Shown piece by piece: positions 1 to 6,750 of a stretch of DNA of 15,616 bases. Origin of the DNA: an uncultured Rhodospirillaceae bacterium (GTDB lineage: Bacteria > Pseudomonadota > Alphaproteobacteria > CAAGCB01 > CAG-977); the NCBI GenBank assembly GCA_900553035.1, contig USCC01000046.1, positions 1-15,616 on the forward strand. The letters run 5' to 3'. The position numbers were made by a program, and so were the translations under genes. Numbering within the stretch: the stretch's first letter is position 1; each line of letters starts with the position of its first letter. The notes beneath the pieces are model-generated. The model was not told the DNA's origin. It saw nothing but the letters and a program-made list of their open reading frames with translations, and did not search any database.

Positions 1-28
1 GTCGATAGACTGAGCGAAGTCGGCTCTG

Positions 29-943
29 ATGGTGCCCTTGGCAGCCTTCTTCGGGGCGGCCCCCTTGCAACCGCTGAATGATTCAGCCGCATTTAATGTG
101 GCTGTCTCACGCAAGCTGGGCCGTATGGGCGATACGGCCGGCGGAGCCAACAAAGACATAAACACCTCTGCGCCCGCCTCTCTTAAAGAAAAATATGAAT
201 GCACGCGGGATTCAAACTGCAATCCCGATCAGAAATGCAGCCCGTCCTCCAATAAATGCGCACCGATATGCTCGGTCGTGTCCTGTTCGGGAAGCACGCC
301 GCACTGTCTGGCTCAAACGCCGCACAGTTATTCCTGCCGGCAATGTCTGTCCGATACGCACTGCGCGGCCGGGAAACAATGTTCGGGATACTCCTGTACA
401 AACTGTCCGCGCGGAAGTTCGTGCCGCTGTCCGTCCGGTAAAGTCGCCGACGGAAACGGCGGGTGCTATGACCCCTGTGCCGGTAAATCGTGCCCGGGCG
501 GCTATTGCTCCGGCGGCAGCTGTCATTGTTACGGCAGTGATTCCTGGAACGGCTCAAGCTGTGTGCCGCCGGATCCGTGCGCCGGCAAATCCTGTCCGGG
601 AGGATATTGTTCCGGCGGGGTCTGTTATTGTGAAACAGGTTCAGCCTGGAACGGTTCGGAATGCGTAAAGCAAAAGGGCGGATGCAGTGATGAGGAAATC
701 GCCGCCGGAACGCAGGACAACGACGTATGCCGTTCGCTGTGCGCTTCAAAATGCAACCGCATGTATTCTGCGTCTCCGCAGCAGGGATGGGGCGGCATTA
801 ACCGTCAATACCTGTATGAATACAGCCGGATGGGCATGGTCTGTACGGGGTACCGCAAGTCGTGCGGCTATAACTGTACAACCGGGTGGGATATTAAATA
901 CGCCGGTTATCCATGGACTTGCCAAATCGCGGTTCAGCAGTAA
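29..943 (+). CDS. Cys-rich, probably secreted protein with duplicated Cys modules
   Basis: No function recognised. The 304-residue product has about 36 cysteines, all after residue 57, an even number that suits a disulfide-bonded protein outside the cytoplasm. Residues 58-146 hold irregular Cys clusters of the type C-x5-C-x5-C. Residues 148-181 and 182-213 are a tandem duplicated module sharing the 16-residue block DPCAGKSCPGGYCSGG and the ending WNGSxCV, reminiscent of EGF-like or trypsin-inhibitor-like Cys modules. The last 90 residues carry eight further Cys plus many Tyr and Trp. The N-terminus is uncertain: an in-frame stop at 11-13 prevents extension. The ATG at 29 has no clear ribosome site and the start MVPLAAFFGAAP is mildly hydrophobic but lacks the basic residues of a normal signal peptide. 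The real 5' end may be altered or truncated; ATG 125 is an alternative. A strong terminator follows directly. Confidence 0.7.
   Translation: MVPLAAFFGAAPLQPLNDSAAFNVAVSRKLGRMGDTAGGANKDINTSAPASLKEKYECTRDSNCNPDQKCSPSSNKCAPICSVVSCSGSTPHCLAQTPHSYSCRQCLSDTHCAAGKQCSGYSCTNCPRGSSCRCPSGKVADGNGGCYDPCAGKSCPGGYCSGGSCHCYGSDSWNGSSCVPPDPCAGKSCPGGYCSGGVCYCETGSAWNGSECVKQKGGCSDEEIAAGTQDNDVCRSLCASKCNRMYSASPQQGWGGINRQYLYEYSRMGMVCTGYRKSCGYNCTTGWDIKYAGYPWTCQIAVQQ
470..667 (+). repeat. Tandem Cys-module duplication inside the Cys-rich gene
   Basis: Two consecutive in-frame units, about 470-571 and 572-667, encode modules of 34 and 32 residues. Their first 16 residues are identical (DPCAGKSCPGGYCSGG) and both end in WNG-S-x-C-V. 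Six Cys positions coincide. At nucleotide level the units differ at many third positions (for example gaccccTGTGCCGGT against GATCCGTGCGCCGGC), so the duplication is old and kept by selection on protein sequence rather than recent. Confidence 0.85.
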
Positions 944-955
944 AAAAACACGGAG

Positions 956-984
956 AAGCCCCCGGTTTCCGGGGGCTTTTTTTT
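956..984 (+). terminator. Strong rho-independent terminator after the Cys-rich gene
   Basis: The arms AAGCCCCCGG (956-965) and CCGGGGGCTT (969-978) pair perfectly around a TTT loop, and eight T follow the last C (977-984). It lies 13 nt past the stop codon of the Cys-rich gene. Confidence 0.93.
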
Positions 985-1043
985 GTGTGGATTCACCGTT
1001 GTTTTATTCTAAAATAAAGAAAAAGAGGGAACATATTTTAAAA

Positions 1044-2777
1044 ATGAAAGAAAAACAGTTCAATATTACCGATTCGGCCATAGACCGATACGGGGACTGG
1101 CATTTTCGTGTCTGGTACGGAGAAAGGCATCGCGACGTTTTCGGATGCGACGCCAACGGGCCGGATCCGGTTGTTGAGGTTTTGGGCTGTCTTTATAATC
1201 TTTGCACAGGCTATGACGGCCGTATTTATATGGATGAAGAAGGCAGCTTTGTACAATTTGACATAAAATGCATCGGCGAATCTTATGTGCATCTGCGCTT
1301 TGAGTGCGACTGCAACCTGAAAGCGGCGGGCTTTGCGGATGAACCAAAGACCCTTGAACCCGTCCTTGATGTTTCGGACGAGCCTCCTCTTGTGTTTGAA
1401 TGCAATTGTACAACGCATTCTGTTGTCCGTTTATTTTATAATGCTTTTATGAAAATCAGGGCACAGCTTACGCCGGAATACTCTTCCCTGCAGGAAGAAA
1501 TCGAAACGATTGAGGAATATTTAAAAGAATATGCCCGCTCCGAAAAAGACGTCAACGCTTTCTATTATGACGATAACGACGAAGAGTTCGGAGCCATCCG
1601 GCGGACGCTGCTTCATGATGCCGGCGATGTTTATGAAATCAGAAAGCGGGTCCGCCAGGGAGCGGATGTGAATATCTTTGCATATGAGGATAATCCCGAG
1701 GGCCTTCCCTTTTCTCCGCTGGCCTATGCGCTGGCAACGGGCGACATCGAAAAGGCCCGGATATTGATAACACTGGGCGCCCGCCTTGATTTTACGGGCA
1801 ACCTGCCTTTGGTTCATATGGTGAACGCCGTTTCTTCCGGAAAAGAGCCGGAAATTCTCGAATTTGGCCTCAATGAACTGAAATGTGATGTCAATGATTT
1901 CCGCCCGGGCTTCAGAACAGCCTTGACGGCGGCCGCCGAAAACGGGGATATCGACACCTGTTCGTGCCTGCTGTCAAAAGGCGCCGGAATAAACTGTCCT
2001 GACGGGCTTGGGGATACGCCCCTGACGGCCAGCCTTTCCTGGCCGGAAACCGCCTCTTTTCTCATCCGGAACGGCGCGGATGTCAACGGGTGCCGCTCTG
2101 CCGGAACAGGCGGCGACTCTGCGCTTCATATTGCCGCCGGACTTTTTCAAAAACGCCTTGTGAAAAAGCTGTTGAAACACGGCGCCGATCCGAATATCCG
2201 CAATGCCCGCGGCGAAACGCCGATTTTCACGGCGGTCTGGAATGAAAACGGAAAAAATACGGCAGAGCTTGCAAAAGTATTAAAAATACTCATCAAACAT
2301 AATGCCGATATCAATATTAAGGGACCGAACGGGCAAACGCCTCTTTATTATGCTCTGTCCCATGATAAAATGATTTCAGCGCGTTTTCTTTCGGATTACG
2401 GCGCATATGTCTCGGACAGGCCCGCAAATGAAAAGGATTTATTCAAAGAATTCCAGAAAAACAGGCTGAACGGACAAATCGGCCTTTACCTGCGCTTTCG
2501 TTTTCTGAGAGAAGAAAGCGAAAAATGCCGTAATGAAAAAACGGCAAAAGCGGCGCTCCGGCGGATTTTAAAAACAGCCCGAACCGTTTTAAAAGCTTAC
2601 CGGTCCGGAAAATGCGTTTCCTTTGATTATCGGGATGCTTATGGTGAAGCCACTCACCGGAAAGTCAGACCGGAAGAAATTTTCCAGACAGGATTTTCGG
2701 GATATTGTTTTTTACGTCATGATGAACGTCATTTTCTTTTTAAAAGGATGAGAGGCGCCGTCATCAAAGATGAATAA
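1044..2777 (+). CDS. Ankyrin-repeat protein with a WYL-like C-terminal segment
   Basis: The 577-residue product looks cytoplasmic: no signal peptide and no membrane helix. Residues 1-165 form a domain I do not recognise, acidic and aromatic, with a CNCTTHS patch near 120. Residues about 186-460 are ankyrin repeats: typical units are GDTPLTASL...FLIRNGADVNG (323-350), DSALHIAAG...LLKHGADPNIRN (358-388), GETPIFTAV...LIKHNADINIKG (390-427) and GQTPLYYAL (430-438). A basic helical linker, 463-520, leads to a final strand-rich piece (524-575) reading FDYRDAYGEATHRKVRPEEIF...GYCFLRHDERHFLFKRM, which matches the pattern of a WYL domain core. The open frame runs back to 687, but ATG 1044 is chosen because AGAGGGA lies about 12 nt upstream and the extension would overlap the previous gene and its terminator. 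Ankyrins imply protein binding; the partner is unknown. Confidence 0.85.
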   Translation: MKEKQFNITDSAIDRYGDWHFRVWYGERHRDVFGCDANGPDPVVEVLGCLYNLCTGYDGRIYMDEEGSFVQFDIKCIGESYVHLRFECDCNLKAAGFADEPKTLEPVLDVSDEPPLVFECNCTTHSVVRLFYNAFMKIRAQLTPEYSSLQEEIETIEEYLKEYARSEKDVNAFYYDDNDEEFGAIRRTLLHDAGDVYEIRKRVRQGADVNIFAYEDNPEGLPFSPLAYALATGDIEKARILITLGARLDFTGNLPLVHMVNAVSSGKEPEILEFGLNELKCDVNDFRPGFRTALTAAAENGDIDTCSCLLSKGAGINCPDGLGDTPLTASLSWPETASFLIRNGADVNGCRSAGTGGDSALHIAAGLFQKRLVKKLLKHGADPNIRNARGETPIFTAVWNENGKNTAELAKVLKILIKHNADINIKGPNGQTPLYYALSHDKMISARFLSDYGAYVSDRPANEKDLFKEFQKNRLNGQIGLYLRFRFLREESEKCRNEKTAKAALRRILKTARTVLKAYRSGKCVSFDYRDAYGEATHRKVRPEEIFQTGFSGYCFLRHDERHFLFKRMRGAVIKDE

Positions 2778-2892
2778 AATAAAAAAGCGGCCTCATCCCG
2801 CTCTCGCCGGATTACGGTTCAAGACGTCAAGGCCTGTATGAATACCGGCCGACAACGCCCGTGGTCGCGCTCTGGCAGTAGAAACAAAACGG

Positions 2893-2920
2893 AAAAGCCC
2901 TCATTAAGAAGGCTTTTTTT
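2893..2920 (+). terminator. Weak candidate rho-independent terminator
   Basis: AAAAGCC (2893-2899) pairs with GGCTTTT (2911-2917) around an 11-nt loop, with seven T in total (2914-2920). The stem has only three G-C pairs, so termination is probably partial. It separates the ankyrin gene from the phosphate operon. Confidence 0.5.
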
Positions 2921-2970
2921 CTGAAGATCCGGACGCTCTGTTCTTTTTGTCCGAAAAAAATGTTCACATG

Positions 2971-2999
2971 TTTACATTGTCTTTACCTGTTGTTAGGAT
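2971..2999 (+). promoter_or_regulatory. Candidate sigma-70 type promoter of the DUF47-PiT operon
   Basis: TTTACA (2971-2976; 5 of 6 to TTGACA) and TAGGAT (2994-2999; 4 of 6 to TATAAT) are separated by exactly 17 nt. Transcription would start near 3006, giving a leader of about 80 nt before the ATG at 3088. TTCACAT (2963), TTTACAT (2971) and TTTACCT (2982) form short direct repeats over the -35; an activator or repressor such as a PhoB-type regulator could bind there, but the repeats do not match the CTGTCAT Pho-box consensus well. Confidence 0.4.
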
Positions 3000-3087
3000 A
3001 CTGAATAACAGGGACTATATAAGGTTTTCACCTTTATCCGAAAGAACACCGGCCGGCCGCACCCGGCTTATTGCGAAGAGGGCAAAA

Positions 3088-3750
3088 ATGCATTTATCCA
3101 AAGGTTTTTCAATGTTTTACGGCAGCCGCGTCCTGGAAAACAAAATCGACGAATTTCTGGACCGGATTTCCGAAGCGGGATTGATTTATAAAAAAGCCAT
3201 TCATGTTTTTCTGGAACACGGCGTGACCGAGGATTTCGTCACCCACGCCGAACAGATCGGCCATATCGAAAGCCGCGCCGATGAACTGCGCCGCGAAATA
3301 GAAACCGGTCTTTATGAACAGAACCTCATCCCCGATCTGCGCGCCGACGTGCTCAGCCTTGTCGAAGACCTGGACCGGATCCTGAACGCCTACGATGCCA
3401 GCGGCTACCGCTTTACGATTGAACAGCCGGTTTTCCCCTCGACCCTGCATCCCGATGTTCTGGCGATTGTTGATTCCGTCACAAACTGTGTCGAGCAGAT
3501 TACCATTGCGGGCCGGGCCTTTTTCCGCGACTTCAACTCCTGCCGCGATTACATTCACAAAGTTCGCTTTTATGAAAGCGAAGCGGATCGTATCAGTACG
3601 AAAATGAAGCGCACGGTGTTTACATCCGATCTGCCGCTGGCAAACAAGATGCACATCTGCAGCTTCATCGAAATGATCGATAACCTTGCGGATATGTCCG
3701 AAGACATTACCGACAAACTGGCGATTTTCGTCATTAAACGGGACAGCTGA
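3088..3750 (+). CDS. DUF47/PhoU-like phosphate transport accessory protein
   Basis: This 220-residue all-helical soluble protein belongs to the PhoU_div (DUF47, TIGR00153) family and has the usual length. It shows PhoU-type metal-binding motifs of the form E-x-x-x-D: E61-SRA-D65 and E163-SEA-D167, plus an acidic patch near the end (DNLADMSED, 198-206). Family members are usually encoded next to a PiT transporter, where they are thought to assist or regulate it, as in the orfA-pit pair of rhizobia; here three PiT genes follow. ATG 3088 is chosen because AAGAGGG lies 5 nt upstream and the protein then begins in the family manner (FSMFYGSR). It is first in the operon, 34 nt before the first PiT gene. 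It is likely a cytoplasmic partner of the transporters, perhaps shared by all three. Confidence 0.9.
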   Translation: MHLSKGFSMFYGSRVLENKIDEFLDRISEAGLIYKKAIHVFLEHGVTEDFVTHAEQIGHIESRADELRREIETGLYEQNLIPDLRADVLSLVEDLDRILNAYDASGYRFTIEQPVFPSTLHPDVLAIVDSVTNCVEQITIAGRAFFRDFNSCRDYIHKVRFYESEADRISTKMKRTVFTSDLPLANKMHICSFIEMIDNLADMSEDITDKLAIFVIKRDS

Positions 3751-3784
3751 TTTTTCTGCGGAGCCCTTTTCATAAAGGATACTC

Positions 3785-5278
3785 ATGGGTATAACCGGTT
3801 TCATCTTTCTCAGCAGCGGTCTGTTCCTCGGCTGGTCTCTGGGTGCGCAGGATGCGTCGAACGTTTTCGGGACGGCGGTGGCCACCCGGATGGTCAGATT
3901 CAAAACCGCCGCGCTGGTCTGTAGCGTCTGCCTGATGCTCGGCGCGGTCATCAGCGGCGTCGGCGCTGCCGATACGCTGGGCGATCTGGGGCATGTCAAC
4001 GCCATCGGCGGTTCCTTTGTCACAGCCTTTGCCGCGGCTTTCACGGCTTCCGTCATGAGCCGCATCGGTCTGACGATTTCGGTCAGCCAGGCTGTCGTCG
4101 GCTCCATTATCGGCTGGAACTGGTTTTCGGGATCCGTTACCGACACGGATTCGCTGATGAAAATGGCCGGAACCTGGGTGGCATGTCCGATCCTGGGCGG
4201 TATTTTCGCGGTCATCCTTTTCATTGTTTTCGCCCGGCTGGCCGATAAGGCTCAGCTGAGCCTTCTGAAACGCGACGCCCTGACCCGCACGGCCATGGTC
4301 GTCACCGGCGCGTTCGGTTCCTATGCTCTGGGCGCAAACAATATGGCGAACGTCGTCGGGGTGTTCATTCCTGTCGCGCCGTTCAAGGATTTTAATTTTT
4401 TCGGTTTTGAAATCACCGCGATTCAGCAGCTCTTCTTTATCGGTTCCGCCGCCGTCGCCGTGGGCGTTTATACCTATTCCTACAAAGTCATGATGACGGT
4501 TGGCAAAGGATTGATGCCTTTATCGCCGTTCGCCGCGTGGGTCGTTGTCCTGTCGCAGGCCTGCGTCCTGTTCATTTTTGCATCCGAAGGTCTGGAACAT
4601 TTCCTTGCATCCCGCGGACTGCCCACGATTCCCCTTGTCCCGGTGTCCAGCACACAGGCGGTTGTCGGTGCGGTCATCGGCATCGGTCTGTACAAAGGAG
4701 CGGCCAAAAACATCAACTGGAATATTCTCCTGAAAGTCATGTCCGGATGGATCATTTCCCCGGTAGTGACGGCCTGTTTCTGCTTCTTCTCCCTCTTCAT
4801 CATGCAGAATGTTTTCAGCCAGCCCGTGTTTACGCCCAAGGAATACCGGATTACGGCTCCCGGTCTTCAGGAAATCGGGCGCCGCGGATTCCCGGCGGAA
4901 AAACTTGAACCGATGATCGGAAAGACCTACACATCGGGGCAGGCTGTTGTTCGCGCCGCAAAGGAATATGTTCCGGATCTGACGAATCAACAGGAACTGC
5001 GGATTCTGAAATATTCAGAAGTCGTCAAAATGAAAATTGATCCCTCTAAAATGAAAAAACTGCCGGAAAATGTTTTTTCGGAAGAAGAAATAAAGAACAT
5101 TCAAGCCTTGTCCGAGCAATCGTTCGAGCACCGCTGGGAATTGGAAAACGCCCTGACGGCGTTGAACCCGGCATGGAGACATCTGCCGGCGACAACGCTG
5201 AACAAACAGGCGAATAAAAAACTTATGCGGCAGCTGGAATTGCTTGAAAGGACTTTTAAATGGGAATCTCCGGTCTGA
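3785..5278 (+). CDS. pit: PiT-family inorganic phosphate transporter, copy 1
   Basis: A 497-residue inner-membrane transporter of the PiT family (PF01384, PHO4), expected to import phosphate or a metal-phosphate complex with a coupling cation. It has the family's two related halves. The first signature is FLGWSLGAQDASNVFGTAV (residues 14-32) and the second ALGANNMANVVGVF (181-194); the paired QAVVG motifs sit at 102-106 (SVSQAVVG) and 291-295 (SSTQAVVG). The first signature reads GAQD rather than the usual GAND; the Asp (D23) is kept. The hydrophobic part ends at residue 345, and 346-497 is a charged, mostly helical extension not typical of short bacterial PiT proteins. The start at 3785 has AAAGGA 7 nt upstream. 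Its last codons overlap the start of copy 2 by 19 nt. Confidence 0.92.
   Translation: MGITGFIFLSSGLFLGWSLGAQDASNVFGTAVATRMVRFKTAALVCSVCLMLGAVISGVGAADTLGDLGHVNAIGGSFVTAFAAAFTASVMSRIGLTISVSQAVVGSIIGWNWFSGSVTDTDSLMKMAGTWVACPILGGIFAVILFIVFARLADKAQLSLLKRDALTRTAMVVTGAFGSYALGANNMANVVGVFIPVAPFKDFNFFGFEITAIQQLFFIGSAAVAVGVYTYSYKVMMTVGKGLMPLSPFAAWVVVLSQACVLFIFASEGLEHFLASRGLPTIPLVPVSSTQAVVGAVIGIGLYKGAAKNINWNILLKVMSGWIISPVVTACFCFFSLFIMQNVFSQPVFTPKEYRITAPGLQEIGRRGFPAEKLEPMIGKTYTSGQAVVRAAKEYVPDLTNQQELRILKYSEVVKMKIDPSKMKKLPENVFSEEEIKNIQALSEQSFEHRWELENALTALNPAWRHLPATTLNKQANKKLMRQLELLERTFKWESPV
5260..5278 (+). promoter_or_regulatory. 19-nt gene overlap for translational coupling, PiT copies 1/2
   Basis: The ATG of copy 2 sits in the sequence ACTTTTAAATGGGAATC, whose upstream frame reads TFKWESPV-stop. 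The identical geometry (TTTTAAATGGG, 19-nt overlap) recurs at 6732-6750, so the overlap appears to have been duplicated together with the gene. The ribosome site (GAAAGGA, about 5246-5252) lies within the coding end of copy 1. Confidence 0.8.
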
Positions 5279-6750
5279 TTTTTCTGAGCAGCGGCCTGTT
5301 TCTGGGATGGTCACTGGGCGCGAACGACGCGTCGAATGTTTTCGGAACGGCCGTTGCCACGCGTATGGTCAAATTCAAAACAGCCGCCATTGTCTGTAGC
5401 ATTTTTATCGCTCTGGGCGCCGTTATCGGCGGCGTCGGCGCGGCGCATACGCTGGGTTCTCTGGGTAAAGTCAACGCCATCGGCGGTTCCTTCGTCACGG
5501 CGTTTGCCGCGGCCTTCATGGTTTATTCGATGAACAAGGTCGGGCTTCCCGTTTCGGTCAGTCAGGCGGTCGTCGGCGCGATCATCGGGTGGAACTGGTT
5601 CACGGATTCCGTCACGGACATGGATTCTCTGGTCAAAATCGCGGGGACATGGGTCGCGTGCCCTCTGATTGCGGCCGGATTCGCGATTCCTCTGTTCGCC
5701 TGTGTCAAAAAAATCGGACAGAAAGTGGATCTCAGCCTTCTGCAAAGGGACGCTCTGACCCGAACCGCCATGATTCTGACCGGCGCTTTCGGCGCGTATG
5801 CACTGGGAGCGAACAACATGGCGAACGTTGTCGGCGTGTTCATCCCGGTCGTTCCGTTCAGAGATTTCAATTTCTTCGGTTTTGAAATCACCGCCGTGCA
5901 TCAGCTTTTCTTCATCGGTTCCGTCGCGGCTTCCGTCGGCGTCTATACCTATTCATACCGGGTCATGATGACCGTCGGCAACGGGCTGATGCCTCTGTCG
6001 CCGTTTGCCGCATGGGTCGTCGTCATGTCACAATCCCTCGTCCTGTTTATTTTTGCGTCCGAAGGACTGGAGTATTTCCTTGTTTCGCACGGACTGCCGA
6101 GCGTCCCTCTTGTCCCGGTGTCCAGTACACAGGCCGTCGTGGGAGCCGTTCTGGGTATCGGTCTGCTCAAGGGCGGGAAAAACATCAAATGGAGCATTCT
6201 GGGACGCATTGTTTCCGGGTGGGTCACCACCCCTCTTTTAACCGCATGTTTCTGCTTTTTCTCTCTGTTCATCATGCAGAACGTCTTCAACCAGCCCGTT
6301 TACACGCCCCGAACCTATATTATGTCACCTCAGGTCTTGAAACAGCTGGAAGACAAGGGTATACTGGCCGATGGCCTTTCCGCAATAACCGGTAAAACGT
6401 ATCACACGGAACAGGCAATCATAAGAGCCGTCAAAGAACGCCTTCCTGCCCTTACCAATGAACAGGAAAAAAGTATTCTTGCGTATTCGGAAGTCTGGAA
6501 GATCAGAATTGATCCTTCCAAAATAAAAAAGTTGCCCGAAAACGAGTTTTCACCCGAACAGATGAAGGACATGGAGGCGCTTTCGGGAAAAACATTTGAA
6601 TACCGCTGGGAACTGGAAGATGCTTTGGCTGCCTTAAATCCGGTGTGGTCTCCCTTGCCGGATACAGTATTGAACAAACAAAAAAACAAAGAAATTGCAC
6701 AGCAGTTTCAAATACTTGAAGGCACTTTTAAATGGGTATCACAGGATTAG
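5260..6750 (+). CDS. pit: PiT-family inorganic phosphate transporter, copy 2
   Basis: A 496-residue paralogue of the preceding gene, collinear almost from end to end. It holds the canonical first signature GWSLGANDASNVFGTAV (GAND at 20-23) and the second GANNMANVVG, plus SVSQAVVG and SSTQAVVG, so it is the copy closest to family consensus and the best candidate for a normal phosphate transporter. The C-terminal extension (from about 345) keeps the blocks IDPSKIKKLPEN, FEYRWELEDALAALNP and LNKQKNK seen in copy 1. The start codon lies inside the end of copy 1 (GACTTTTAAATGGG), with GAAAGGA 8-9 nt before it as ribosome site; translation is therefore probably coupled to copy 1. The same 19-nt overlap recurs at its own 3' end. 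Confidence 0.93.
   Translation: MGISGLIFLSSGLFLGWSLGANDASNVFGTAVATRMVKFKTAAIVCSIFIALGAVIGGVGAAHTLGSLGKVNAIGGSFVTAFAAAFMVYSMNKVGLPVSVSQAVVGAIIGWNWFTDSVTDMDSLVKIAGTWVACPLIAAGFAIPLFACVKKIGQKVDLSLLQRDALTRTAMILTGAFGAYALGANNMANVVGVFIPVVPFRDFNFFGFEITAVHQLFFIGSVAASVGVYTYSYRVMMTVGNGLMPLSPFAAWVVVMSQSLVLFIFASEGLEYFLVSHGLPSVPLVPVSSTQAVVGAVLGIGLLKGGKNIKWSILGRIVSGWVTTPLLTACFCFFSLFIMQNVFNQPVYTPRTYIMSPQVLKQLEDKGILADGLSAITGKTYHTEQAIIRAVKERLPALTNEQEKSILAYSEVWKIRIDPSKIKKLPENEFSPEQMKDMEALSGKTFEYRWELEDALAALNPVWSPLPDTVLNKQKNKEIAQQFQILEGTFKWVSQD
6732..6750 (+). promoter_or_regulatory. 19-nt gene overlap for translational coupling, PiT copies 2/3
   Basis: Same arrangement as at the previous junction: CACTTTTAAATGGGTATC, with the upstream frame ending TFKWVSQD-stop. 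The ribosome site is poorer here (GAAGGC, just before ACTTTTAAATG), which suggests that translation of copy 3 relies more on coupling and that it may be made at a lower level than copy 2. Confidence 0.75.

Larger units (their letters stand above)
2778..3087. other. 310-bp intergenic region between the ankyrin gene and the phosphate operon
   Basis: It holds a weak terminator (2893-2920), a candidate promoter (2971-2999) with TTyAC-type direct repeats over its -35, and an 80-nt leader to the DUF47 start. Positions 2783-2881 read as an open frame ending in TPVVALWQ and TAG without any start codon, possibly the tail of a decayed gene. I see no tRNA or recognisable ncRNA. An open frame in phase with DUF47 extends up to 2947 but crosses the promoter and has no ribosome site, so I do not count it as coding. 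Confidence 0.5.

Noticed and set aside
687..1043. Upstream extension of the ankyrin frame
   Set aside because: It would overlap the Cys-rich gene in another frame and run through a strong terminator. The ATG at 1044 has a good ribosome site.
2947..3087. Upstream extension of the DUF47 frame
   Set aside because: It crosses the candidate promoter, has no ribosome site, and would add 47 residues absent from the family. ATG 3088 gives the normal length.
3109..4224. Open frame of 371 codons on the minus strand across the DUF47 and first PiT genes
   Set aside because: Antisense to two strongly recognised families and spans their junction; no ribosome site and no domain.
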